This document shows, one piece after another, positions 1 to 8,419 of a stretch of DNA of 27,424 bases. The notes beneath the pieces are model-generated. The model made no database searches. It was not told the origin of the DNA and was given only the letters and a program-made list of their open reading frames with translations. Position 1 is the first letter of the stretch. Each line of letters begins with the position of its first letter. The DNA comes from an uncultured Lachnospiraceae bacterium (GTDB taxonomy: Bacteria; Bacillota; Clostridia; Lachnospirales; Lachnospiraceae): NCBI GenBank assembly GCA_910579395.1, contig CAJTUC010000044.1, forward strand, positions 1 to 27,424, in the 5' to 3' direction. Both the position numbers and the translations under genes were made by a program.

Positions 1-657
1 GGTCCAACCGGAGCAACGGGAGCTGACGGGGCAACGGGGGCAACAGGAGCAACGGGCCCAACGGGAGCCGACGGAGCGACCGGCCCGACGGGGGCAACAG
101 GAGCGACGGGAGCAACGGGTCCAACAGGTGTCGCAGGTACGGGAGCAATTATTCCCTTTGCGTCAGGACTTCCGGTTTCCCTGACGACAGTTGCCGGAGG
201 CCTTGCGGGGCTGCCTGCGTTTGTTGGTTTTGGAAGCAGTGCGCAGGGACTTACGTTATTAGGGTCTACAATTGATATTACAAATGCCAGCGGAACGCTT
301 TCCAACTTTGCGTTCCAGGTGCCGCGTGCAGGCATCATTACCTCCTTCAGTGCGTTTTTCAGCACGACCGTAGCGCTTTCACTAATCGGTTCCACGGTTA
401 CAGTAAATGCGCAGATTTATCAGTCTGCAACACCGAATAATGTATTTACTCCGATTGCCGGAACACTGATCAACCTGACACCGGCCCTTACCGGAGTCAT
501 ATCCGTTGGGACATTATTGAATGGAGCGCTTACAGGGCTCAATATCCCGGTAACGGCTCAAACACGTCTGATGTTGGTATTTTCAGCAACAGCAAGCGGC
601 TTGACATTGCTCAATACGGTCGCAGGATATGCAAGTGCCGGTCTAAGTATCAATTGA
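1..657 (+). CDS. Collagen-like repeat protein, 3' part (exosporium/spore-surface type)
   Basis: The reading frame is open from base 1, so the 5' end is missing. The first ~135 bases encode 15 Gly-X-Y triplets, mostly GAT, GPT and GAD. A non-collagen C-terminal domain of ~170 residues follows, rich in small hydrophobic, Thr and Ser residues with a β-strand pattern (for example QVPRAGIITSFSAFF and IPVTAQTRLMLVFSATA). This resembles the trimerising C-terminal domain of BclA-like spore-surface glycoproteins and other Firmicute collagen-like proteins. The family role (spore or cell-surface filament, Thr residues often glycosylated) is known; its application here is inference. The frame ends at TGA, bases 655-657, followed by a TAA two codons later. 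An ATG at 319 lies inside the domain and is not the start. Confidence 0.85.
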   Translation, partial: GPTGATGADGATGATGATGPTGADGATGPTGATGATGATGPTGVAGTGAIIPFASGLPVSLTTVAGGLAGLPAFVGFGSSAQGLTLLGSTIDITNASGTLSNFAFQVPRAGIITSFSAFFSTTVALSLIGSTVTVNAQIYQSATPNNVFTPIAGTLINLTPALTGVISVGTLLNGALTGLNIPVTAQTRLMLVFSATASGLTLLNTVAGYASAGLSIN

Positions 658-660
658 TAA

Positions 661-999
661 CATTGAATAAAAACAGTGAGCGGCACGCGAACTGTCCTTA
701 TGTATAATGATTTTACGGAGGTTTCGATGCTCGGAACCTTCGGGAGCATACTTATGGGTATGATGATTCAAATTTGAGGAATCCTGATTGGGACCGATAT
801 AAAGAGGATTAAAAGTTTCCCGAGTCGGAGGGAAAGACTGGAAGGAAAGAAGACTGGAAGGAAAGTAAAAGATAAGGTGATTTCTGTACAAATTTATGTT
901 ATGATTAGGCAAGAACCATGATATATGCCGTATGTTTAGAGATGGCGTATAACAGATAACATTTATTTAAATTAGGAAGGAAAAGGAGCAACGATCACA
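661..999. other. Intergenic region before the M3 peptidase gene
   Basis: No convincing gene. It holds a symmetric hairpin at 673-695 (ACAGT-ga-GCG-gca-CGC-ga-ACTGT) just after the collagen-like gene, without a T tract, so at best a weak terminator. A perfect 16-bp tandem duplication (AGACTGGAAGGAAAG plus one base) lies at 835-866. I found no confident -35/-10 pair for the downstream gene. Confidence 0.5.
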
Positions 1000-2703
1000 A
1001 TGAAATTTTCTGAAATGACTTATGCACGTCCCGATGCGCAGGATGTGAAGGAGCAAATGGCAGGTCTTCTGGAACGTTTGAAGAATGCTGGGAACTATGA
1101 GGAAGCAAAGGCTGTTTTTCTGGAAAAAGAACAATTTATAAAGCATGTTGAAACACAGAGCACGCTCGCCCATATCCGGCATGATATTGACACTCGTGAC
1201 ACTTTTTATGACGACGAGGTGAAGTTCTGGAGCGCATTCGGACCAGAACTTGAAGAAAAGATGCAGGCATGGAATCTTGCCATGTTGAATAGTCCTTTCC
1301 GTTCGGAATTCGAAGCGGAATATGGAAAGCTGATGTTTTTGAATACGGAGATGGAGCTTAAAACATTTTCTCCTGAAATTATTCAGGAAATGCAGAAGGA
1401 AAATGATCTGATGCAGGAATACAATAAGTTGCTGGCTTCGGCGCAGATTTCTTTTGAAGGTGGTGTATACACGATTTCGCAGATGACTCCGTTCAAGACG
1501 GATAAGGATGATGCGCGTCGTCTTGCGGCATGGAAAGCAGAAGGACAATGGTATAAGGATCATCAGGCCGAGCTCGACCGACTGTATGATGAACTGGTAC
1601 ACTTGCGTGATAAAATGGGACGTAAGCTTGGCTATGATGGCTATACACAGCTCGGCTATTACCGAATGATGCGTAACTGCTATACGAAGGAAGAAGTGGA
1701 AAAGTTTCGCGCCGCTGTCGTGAAATATCTGGTACCGGTGGCAAATGAAATTTATAAGGAGCAGGCAAAGCGTCTGGGAAAAGAATATCCTATGAGCTTT
1801 GCGGACAATGCGCTCGCGTTTCGTTCCGGCAATGCAAGACCGGCAGGAACACCGGATGATATTCTGGCGCATGGCAGAAAATTTTATGATGAGCTTAGTC
1901 CGGAGACGAGCGAATTTTTCCGCATGATGTTAGATGGGGAACTGTTAGATGTTCTGTCTACGGAAGGGAAGGCGGGAGGCGGATATTGTACAAGTATTCC
2001 CGATTATAATGTGCCTTTCATTTTTGCAAATTTTAACGGTACGCAGCATGATGTAGAAGTAGTTACCCATGAAGCCGGACATGCTTTTGCGGCGTGGATG
2101 AATCGTGAGCGGGTGCCTATGTCATCCGTCTGGCCGTCGCTTGAAGCCTGTGAAGTTCATTCTATGTCAATGGAGTTTTTTGCATGGAACTGGGCAGAGG
2201 GATTCTTTGGGGAAGATACTCGTAAATTTTATTATGCGCATTTGTCTGACGCATTGACATTTATTCCTTATGGCACCATGGTTGACCATTTCCAGCACGA
2301 GGTGTTTGAGAAACCGGATATGACGCCAGCGGAGCGCCATGCTGTCTGGAAGAAACTGCTCGGTATTTATATGCCGTGGATGCGGCTGGATGGGGAGATT
2401 CCGTTCTTTGCCGATGGTGAAGGCTGGCAGCGGCAGCACCATATTTACGACAGGCCGTTTTATTATATTGATTACTGTCTTGCACAGACGGTTGCATTGC
2501 AGTTTTGGGCGAGAATCCAGAAGGATCAGAAAGCGGCATGGGAGAAGTATATGGCGTATACGAAGCAGGGCGGCAGCGCCGTCTTTACGGAACTTCTGCA
2601 AAATGCCGGTCTGGATAATCCTTTTGAGGAAAATTGCCTGAAAGAGGTATGTGCCGCGGCGCGTAAGTGGCTGGAAGCTTATGATCTAAAAGGGCTGGCA
2701 TAA
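1000..2703 (+). CDS. M3 family oligoendopeptidase
   Basis: Zinc metallopeptidase of the thimet oligopeptidase/PepF (M3) class, expected to cut short peptides in the cytoplasm. The 567-residue length fits the compact M3 oligoendopeptidases. The catalytic motif is HEAGH (H357, E358, H361), and a downstream E-x2-S-x3-E element (E385 to E392) supplies the third zinc ligand. The ATG at 1000 is preceded by AAGGAG at suitable spacing. The stop is 2 bases from the next ATG, so the two genes are co-transcribed. The Opp peptide importer lies downstream, which fits a route in which imported oligopeptides are degraded. I do not assign pepF because M3 subgroups cannot be separated by eye. Confidence 0.93.
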   Translation: MKFSEMTYARPDAQDVKEQMAGLLERLKNAGNYEEAKAVFLEKEQFIKHVETQSTLAHIRHDIDTRDTFYDDEVKFWSAFGPELEEKMQAWNLAMLNSPFRSEFEAEYGKLMFLNTEMELKTFSPEIIQEMQKENDLMQEYNKLLASAQISFEGGVYTISQMTPFKTDKDDARRLAAWKAEGQWYKDHQAELDRLYDELVHLRDKMGRKLGYDGYTQLGYYRMMRNCYTKEEVEKFRAAVVKYLVPVANEIYKEQAKRLGKEYPMSFADNALAFRSGNARPAGTPDDILAHGRKFYDELSPETSEFFRMMLDGELLDVLSTEGKAGGGYCTSIPDYNVPFIFANFNGTQHDVEVVTHEAGHAFAAWMNRERVPMSSVWPSLEACEVHSMSMEFFAWNWAEGFFGEDTRKFYYAHLSDALTFIPYGTMVDHFQHEVFEKPDMTPAERHAVWKKLLGIYMPWMRLDGEIPFFADGEGWQRQHHIYDRPFYYIDYCLAQTVALQFWARIQKDQKAAWEKYMAYTKQGGSAVFTELLQNAGLDNPFEENCLKEVCAAARKWLEAYDLKGLA

Positions 2704-2705
2704 GT

Positions 2706-3224
2706 ATGGCCGCACAGAAAAAACGGGGGAAGGGCAGTTATCTCAATGATTTTGAGAAGAGCCAGGACGGCGGTTATGTTTATGCCGGAAAAACATGGCA
2801 TGCCGATGCGGCAGCACGCCGTCGGATTCTTGTAAAATTATGGGCGCTGCAGGTCTGTATGCTTCTGGCGGCGTTTCTTCCCGGGTTTGTGACAACGGCG
2901 GGCCTTCTTAATACTTTTTATGTTATTATACCTTATGTATTCTGGCTGATTTCCGATTTTGCGCTTGCGTATACACTTGGAAATGTGACCTTTGGGGGTA
3001 ATCCGCTGCGGGATTATATTTATGAACGCAGTGTGAAACAGTACAGGATTCGAACAATGTTTCCGCTTGCCGGCGCGGCGTTGACGGCTTTTGCGCTGCT
3101 TATTTTTCTTTTGCGCGGCGGAAGCGGAGAGGGCGAAGTGGTATGTTTTGCCTGCTGTGGCGTACAGGCAGCGGCGTCTTTTTTGGCAGAACAGTGTAAA
3201 ATCGCGGATATTTGGATGGAATGA
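2706..3224 (+). CDS. Small multi-pass membrane protein, unknown function
   Basis: A 172-residue protein starting 2 bases after the M3 peptidase stop. The first ~45 residues are basic and soluble. Hydrophobic segments follow at about residues 47-66, 70-92, 121-140 and 145-160, suggesting four membrane spans. I recognise no family. Tight coupling to the peptidase gene suggests shared expression, but no functional link can be read from the sequence. Confidence 0.8.
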   Translation: MAAQKKRGKGSYLNDFEKSQDGGYVYAGKTWHADAAARRRILVKLWALQVCMLLAAFLPGFVTTAGLLNTFYVIIPYVFWLISDFALAYTLGNVTFGGNPLRDYIYERSVKQYRIRTMFPLAGAALTAFALLIFLLRGGSGEGEVVCFACCGVQAAASFLAEQCKIADIWME

Positions 3225-3269
3225 AGCTTAACAGAAATGAAAGATCATGTAATAATAAGGCATTTTTTG

Positions 3270-3296
3270 ATACCCCGTGGCAAAACTACGGGGTAT
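3270..3296 (+). terminator. GC-rich hairpin after the peptidase operon
   Basis: A 9-bp perfect stem (ATACCCCGT with ACGGGGTAT) around a 9-base loop lies between the membrane protein gene and the opp promoter. Only a weak pyrimidine stretch (TCATCTT) follows, so it is a poor intrinsic terminator by sequence, though its position suits one. Confidence 0.4.
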
Positions 3297-3301
3297 TCAT
3301 C

Positions 3302-3330
3302 TTGACGGAAAACAGGAATCTATGTAAAAT
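3302..3330 (+). promoter_or_regulatory. Sigma-A type promoter of the opp operon
   Basis: TTGACG at 3302-3307 and TAAAAT at 3325-3330 are separated by 17 bases. The leader to the oppA start is about 30 bases and carries the ribosome site GGGAGG at 3355-3360. Confidence 0.7.
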
Positions 3331-3368
3331 ATATTAGGAATGATTATGAAGAAAGGGAGGTTTTGAAA

Positions 3369-5732
3369 ATGATTGTATTTTCGAGAACAAAAAATGCAAA
3401 GAAACTTTTGGCTTTGCTGCTGTCAACGACGATGGCATTTTCACTGACGGCCTGCGGCTCTGGCGGAAATGATGCTCCGGCGCCTGCCGAAAACGAGGTG
3501 GGGGGGGCCACTAATGACGCAACAGAACAAACAGAAACGACGGAACCGTCAGATCAGGAGGATAATTCTTCTGAGACAAGCGATGCGGCACCTGCCAATG
3601 ATACGCTGGTTGCCAGTGTAGAACAGGGACTGGAGGGGAAATTTTCTCCGTATTTCGCGTTGTCGGCAAACGATGTAACGATTGACGAAATGGTTCGTGT
3701 CTATACACTGGAGGTTGACCGTGTGGGCAATCCGATTTTAAAGGGTATCGAGGGAGAGACACGTTCTTATAATGGAACCGATTATACTTACTATACAGCG
3801 TCCGACATCGAGATTACCGAGAATGCGGACGGTACTGTTTATTATGATATGACAATCCGTGACGATATCAAGTTCACCGATGGTACGACCGCGGATATTG
3901 ATGATGTCATCTTCGGTATGTACGTTGAACTGGATCCTACTTATGACGGTAATGCAACGCTGTATTCCACCGCAATCGAGGGAATTGAGGAGTACCGCAG
4001 CGGTGTTGAGGCGCTCTACAGTTTGTTGATCGCAGCAGGAGAGGATAACACGGATTTTACTTACTGGGATGAAGCAACGCAGAAAGCTTTCTGGGAAGAA
4101 GGACTGCCTGCGGCGGGAGAGGCATTTGCACAGTCTATTATCGACTATTGCGTGAATGCAGGTTATGCGAGCGCTAGCGACCCGATTGAGGCGGTAACGC
4201 CTAACTGGGGATTTGAGACACCGGAAGGCGCTACGCTTACAGATTTCTTTAATGTTATGCTGGAAGCATATGAGGGCGATTATAATGCGTTGTCCGATGC
4301 TGAGCAGGCAAGCGGCAGCATATGGAGCTATATGGATTCCGCTTATCAGGTAGGTATTGAGACGGGCGAATCCGCACCGAATGTCAGCGGTATTCAGCGT
4401 ACAGGCGATTATTCCATGCGAATTGTCGCTACCAAGGTCGATGCAACGCTGATCTATCAGCTGCAGATTCCGATTTCACCGATGCACTATTATGGTGATG
4501 AAAGTTTATATGATTATGAAAATAACAGCTTTGGATTCCCTAAGGGCGATCTGTCAATGGTGAAGGAGAAAACAGGAAAACCTTTGGGAGCAGGTCCTTA
4601 TATCTTTAAGGAGTACTCCAACGGCGTTGTATATATGGATGCGAACCCGGATTACTTCAAAGGGGCGCCTAAGATTGCGCACCTGAATTTCATGGAAGCA
4701 GCCGAAGCGGATAAGGTGACAGGCATTACGGCGGGTACAATGGATATTACAGATCCCAGCTACTCTACCGATATTGCAAGTCAGGTTGCCGATATCAACG
4801 GCAGCGAGGATTTGGACGGCTCCGTTATCACGACCCGTCTGGTCGATTACCGCGGCTATGGTTATGTTGGTCTTGCGGCGAACAATGTAAAAGTAGGCAG
4901 CGACCCGGCTTCCGAAGAATCCCGCAATCTGCGTAAGGCAATCGCTACTGTTATTGCGGCTTACCGCGACGAGGGTATCGATTCCTACTATGGAAACACG
5001 GCGTCTGTCATCAACTATCCGATTTCCAATACTTCCTGGGCAGCGCCTCAGGTTACGGATGACGGTTATCAGATCGCTTATTCCGTAGATGTAAACGGAG
5101 AGCCTATCTACACGGACGGAATGTCCACAGAGGACAGATATGCAGCGGCGCTGGAAGCAGCATTAGGTTATTTTGAAGCGGCAGGCTACACTGTGGAAGA
5201 CGGCAAGGTTACGGCTGCTCCTGAAGGGGCAAAACTGGAGTATCAGGTTAACATCGGTGCAAACGGCGCTGGTGACCACCCTACATTCCTGATCTTAAAG
5301 AATGCGAGCGATGCGCTGGCTTCTATCGGATTCACCTTAACGGTCAATGACCTTGCAAATTCCAGCGATCTGTATGCATCTTATCAGACAGGTGTTGCGG
5401 ATATGTGGTGTGCAGCATGGCAGGCCGGTACGGATCCGGATATGTATCAGTTGTACCACAGCCAGGGGTCTACCAACTATTACCAGATTGAAGATGCTGA
5501 TCTGGATGAACTGATCGAGGCAGCTCGTCTTTCCACTGACCAGACTTATCGGAAAGGTCTGTATAAGGCGGCAATGGAAATCATCATGGATTGGGGCGTA
5601 GAACTTCCTGTTTATCAGCGTTCTGACTGCTATATGCTTTCTACAGAGCGTGTTAAGGCGGAAACGCTTCCGAATGACATGACACCTTATTTGGCATGGT
5701 ATCAGGAAGTTTATAATATCGAAATGAAATAA
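3369..5732 (+). CDS. oppA: Oligopeptide ABC transporter, substrate-binding lipoprotein
   Basis: Family 5 extracellular solute-binding protein that captures peptides for the permease encoded downstream. I start at ATG 3369, 8 bases after GGGAGG; the TTG at 3363 is only 2 bases from it. A lipoprotein signal peptide ends in LTAC with Cys29 as the lipidation site. An acidic, Glu/Thr/Ser-rich linker of ~45 residues follows before the binding domain. The ~787-residue mature-plus-signal length exceeds the usual 520-600, with extra sequence in the N-terminal half (about residues 190-330). The linker contains a run of eight G (3500-3507). Position at the head of oppBCDF supports the assignment. Peptide specificity cannot be read from the sequence. 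Confidence 0.93.
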   Translation: MIVFSRTKNAKKLLALLLSTTMAFSLTACGSGGNDAPAPAENEVGGATNDATEQTETTEPSDQEDNSSETSDAAPANDTLVASVEQGLEGKFSPYFALSANDVTIDEMVRVYTLEVDRVGNPILKGIEGETRSYNGTDYTYYTASDIEITENADGTVYYDMTIRDDIKFTDGTTADIDDVIFGMYVELDPTYDGNATLYSTAIEGIEEYRSGVEALYSLLIAAGEDNTDFTYWDEATQKAFWEEGLPAAGEAFAQSIIDYCVNAGYASASDPIEAVTPNWGFETPEGATLTDFFNVMLEAYEGDYNALSDAEQASGSIWSYMDSAYQVGIETGESAPNVSGIQRTGDYSMRIVATKVDATLIYQLQIPISPMHYYGDESLYDYENNSFGFPKGDLSMVKEKTGKPLGAGPYIFKEYSNGVVYMDANPDYFKGAPKIAHLNFMEAAEADKVTGITAGTMDITDPSYSTDIASQVADINGSEDLDGSVITTRLVDYRGYGYVGLAANNVKVGSDPASEESRNLRKAIATVIAAYRDEGIDSYYGNTASVINYPISNTSWAAPQVTDDGYQIAYSVDVNGEPIYTDGMSTEDRYAAALEAALGYFEAAGYTVEDGKVTAAPEGAKLEYQVNIGANGAGDHPTFLILKNASDALASIGFTLTVNDLANSSDLYASYQTGVADMWCAAWQAGTDPDMYQLYHSQGSTNYYQIEDADLDELIEAARLSTDQTYRKGLYKAAMEIIMDWGVELPVYQRSDCYMLSTERVKAETLPNDMTPYLAWYQEVYNIEMK

Positions 5733-5768
5733 AAAATGAAAATGAACGATTGAAATAAGGAAACCTGG

Positions 5769-5798
5769 ATTCCCTGCTCCGTTGGGGCAGGGAATTTT
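5769..5798 (+). terminator. Intercistronic hairpin between oppA and oppB
   Basis: A 12-bp stem (5769-5780 with 5784-5795, one T-G wobble), loop GTT, then TTTT (5795-5798). It follows oppA by 36 bases and precedes oppB. It probably acts as a partial terminator or 3' stabiliser that gives more binding protein than permease, a common arrangement in binding-protein operons. Confidence 0.7.
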
Positions 5799-5846
5799 CA
5801 GCTTATGGAAAATCGCTGTTATGAGTTTAGAGAAGGAGGGTTTTTT

Positions 5847-6833
5847 GTGCGTAATTATATCATAAAGCGTATTCTTGCATCCATCCTCATCCTCTTCTGC
5901 GTAACATTCATCATTTATGCGATTCTGCGCTGCCTGCCAGCATCCTATGTGGAAACGATGGCAATGCAGCTTGCCATGGCGCCGGGGGCGAAGCCATATG
6001 AAGAATGGATTGCACAGTTGAATGCATCTTATGGATTGGATAAGGGGATTATTGCCGGATATTTTATCTGGTTAGGAGATTTTGCTGCCGGAAACTTTGG
6101 TGACAGCTGGAAATTTACGGTTCCGGTCATTGAGAAGTTTCACGATGTTGTCTGGTTATCCTTTGTTATGGGGGCAGTTGCTTTTATTCTGGAACTGCTT
6201 ATTGCGATACCGCTCGGTATTGTCGCGGCGACCAGACAGTATTCCAGGGCGGACTACTCGATCACGGCAGTCGCTTTGATTGGTATTTCATTACCGCCTT
6301 TCTTCTTTGCAACATTGTTAAAACTGGTCTTTGCTGTGAAATTACAGTGGTTTGATGTATCCGGTCTTGTGGGGAGGACCTTTGCCCAGATGTCTTCCTG
6401 GGAACAGTTCATGGACAAGGCATATCACCTGGTACTTCCGATCGCAACGCTGGTGATCACATCCATTGGGGCGCTGATGCGTCATACGAGAACGAATATG
6501 CTGGAGGTTCTAAATGCCGATTATATACGGACCGCGAGAGCAAAAGGTCTGAGCGAGCAAAAGGTTATTTATAAGCATGCCTTTCGGAATACACTGATTC
6601 CGCTTGTGACGATCATCGGCGGCTCCCTGCCCGGTCTGTTTGCAGGTGCGCAGATTACGGAGACATTGTTCTCTATTCCGGGAATCGGATGGACGGCTTA
6701 TCAGTCCATGATAATCGGTGATATTCCGTTTACCATGTTTTATATGACATTTATCGCTGTTTTGACACTGGCAAGCAACCTGCTTACCGATATTCTCTAT
6801 GCCGTGGTGGATCCCCGCGTGCGTATAGCCTAG
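5847..6833 (+). CDS. oppB: Oligopeptide ABC transporter permease (OppB-type)
   Basis: Inner-membrane permease subunit of the Opp/Dpp class, 328 residues with about six membrane spans. It begins with the typical RNYIIKRIL segment. The cytoplasmic EAA loop (DYIRTARAKGLSEQKVIYKH, near residue 235) contacts an ATPase subunit. I choose GTG 5847 because AAGGAGGG ends 6 bases upstream and the protein then starts at the family's usual point. An ATG at 5805 in the same frame lies just after the hairpin and has no ribosome site. The stop is 15 bases from oppC. Confidence 0.93.
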   Translation: MRNYIIKRILASILILFCVTFIIYAILRCLPASYVETMAMQLAMAPGAKPYEEWIAQLNASYGLDKGIIAGYFIWLGDFAAGNFGDSWKFTVPVIEKFHDVVWLSFVMGAVAFILELLIAIPLGIVAATRQYSRADYSITAVALIGISLPPFFFATLLKLVFAVKLQWFDVSGLVGRTFAQMSSWEQFMDKAYHLVLPIATLVITSIGALMRHTRTNMLEVLNADYIRTARAKGLSEQKVIYKHAFRNTLIPLVTIIGGSLPGLFAGAQITETLFSIPGIGWTAYQSMIIGDIPFTMFYMTFIAVLTLASNLLTDILYAVVDPRVRIA

Positions 6834-6848
6834 GAAGGAGGAATACGG

Positions 6849-8405
6849 ATGTCTGATATGAATAAACCAAACGAGCAGAATAACGTATCTTCCGGGGAAA
6901 CGTTGTCCTTAAATGATGACCGCCGTGTCAAAACACTTTCACCGGGCGCATTGGTGACGAAACGCTTTTTCCGCAATCGTCTGGCAGTCCTGGGACTTGT
7001 TATGCTGGCTGTAATGTTTTTATTTTCTTTTGTAGGCGGCATGGTCTCACCTTACGGTGAAGATGAGCAGTTTTATACTTATACCTATCTGGAAAAAGAG
7101 TATGTGGGTGTAACGAGAAATGAGGACTTTCGTTACGTTTCCGCCGAAGGACAGGATTTTGGTTCGGCAGCTCAGGCGCAGTTTTTGATGGCACAGATGA
7201 TGGGTAAGACTGAGTTTGAATATAAGGATGTAAACTATGGGCTGACACAGGAAGGGAAGGATTTCTATGCTGTTTCCGTGGACGGCGATATCATTGCTAT
7301 TGCCTATAAGGACATTGTAAATGCTTCGGACGGCGTTGCAGATCTGCCTTTTAACGTAAAGCATGCGGCGCTGCAGCTGTATACTAATGACGAGCAGGGC
7401 GCTTTCAGCGTTGACGGGCAGGATTATATGCTGGATGAAGATGGAAACATCATACAGGGTGAAGAGGTCATGGGATATATCAGCCGCTTTGTGGTACAGT
7501 CGAAGGAAAATGGCGTCTTGATTTCCAGAGATTTTAAAGAGCGTCTGGAGGAAGTTCTCAACAATGAGGAGACGGAATTTGCTTATACGGATCCGGACGG
7601 TACGGAGCACACTTATACGATTACTTATGATGCCGCTGCGAAAGTCTGGTCTGTTATGCAGGAGACGGAGACCTATGTTTACAGTCAGTATGAAGCGCCT
7701 TCCCCGAAACATCCGCTTGGCACCGACTCAAATGGTATGGATATGCTCACGCGTCTGATGTATGGCGGAAGAGTCTCTCTGATCATCGGATTTATCGTCG
7801 TAATCATCGAAACGGTATTAGGAGTTATTCTCGGCGGTATTTCCGGATATTTCGGCAAATGGGTGGATAACGTGATCATGCGTATCGTAGATGTCTTTTA
7901 CTGTATTCCCTCTTTGCCGCTGGTCATTATTTTAGGTGCGGCGATGGATGGCATGCGCGTGGACCCGCAGCTTCGTATGTTTTATCTGATGTTGATTCTG
8001 GGCTTTTTAGGATGGCCGAGCATAGCCCGTCTTGTCCGCGGACAGATACTTTCCCTGCGCGAACAGGAATTTATGACAGCGGCCGAAGCCTGCGGCATTC
8101 GTGTTTCCCGTCGGATATTTAAGCATTTGATTCCGAATGTTATTCCGCAGTTGATCGTTACCTGTACAATGAGCCTTGGTTCGGTGATGCTGACGGAGGC
8201 GACCTTATCATTCCTGGGACTTGGCGTAAAATTCCCGTTCGCTTCCTGGGGGAATATCATTAATGATGTAAATAACTCCTATGTTCTGACTACTTACTGG
8301 TTCATTTGGATTCCGGCAGGCGTCTGCCTGTTGATTGCGGTTCTGGGATTTAACTTTGTAGGCGACGGTCTGCGCGATGCTTTTGATCCCAGAATGAAAC
8401 GTTAA
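6849..8405 (+). CDS. oppC: Oligopeptide ABC transporter permease (OppC-type) with a large extracytoplasmic insertion
   Basis: Second permease subunit. Residues 1-70 hold the cytoplasmic N-terminus and first span. The canonical HPLGTDSNGMDML motif (288-300) and the remaining five spans follow, with an EAA loop (FMTAAEACGI...). The family is normally ~300 residues; this protein has 518. The difference is an insertion at about residues 75-283, between span 1 and the HPLGTD motif, so it should face outside. It is acidic, Tyr-rich and looks β-rich, with two similar halves (EYKDVNYGLTQEGKDFYAV and SVDGQDYMLDEDGN regions). Its role is unknown; contact with OppA or peptidoglycan is a guess. Ribosome site GAAGGAGG precedes ATG 6849. 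Confidence 0.92.
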   Translation: MSDMNKPNEQNNVSSGETLSLNDDRRVKTLSPGALVTKRFFRNRLAVLGLVMLAVMFLFSFVGGMVSPYGEDEQFYTYTYLEKEYVGVTRNEDFRYVSAEGQDFGSAAQAQFLMAQMMGKTEFEYKDVNYGLTQEGKDFYAVSVDGDIIAIAYKDIVNASDGVADLPFNVKHAALQLYTNDEQGAFSVDGQDYMLDEDGNIIQGEEVMGYISRFVVQSKENGVLISRDFKERLEEVLNNEETEFAYTDPDGTEHTYTITYDAAAKVWSVMQETETYVYSQYEAPSPKHPLGTDSNGMDMLTRLMYGGRVSLIIGFIVVIIETVLGVILGGISGYFGKWVDNVIMRIVDVFYCIPSLPLVIILGAAMDGMRVDPQLRMFYLMLILGFLGWPSIARLVRGQILSLREQEFMTAAEACGIRVSRRIFKHLIPNVIPQLIVTCTMSLGSVMLTEATLSFLGLGVKFPFASWGNIINDVNNSYVLTTYWFIWIPAGVCLLIAVLGFNFVGDGLRDAFDPRMKR

Positions 8406-8419
8406 GGAGGGGAATGATT

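Noticed and set aside
967..1872. Minus-strand open frame of 301 codons opposite the M3 peptidase
   Set aside because: The sense frame has HEAGH and all family features; this is its antisense shadow. The same applies to the other long antisense frames over oppC, oppD/oppF, rtcB and the P-type ATPase.
3363..3368. TTG start for oppA
   Set aside because: It is 2 bases from the ribosome site; ATG 3369 at 8 bases is better.
5805..5846. Upstream ATG start for oppB
   Set aside because: It has no ribosome site and adds residues not typical of OppB; GTG 5847 follows a strong AAGGAGGG.
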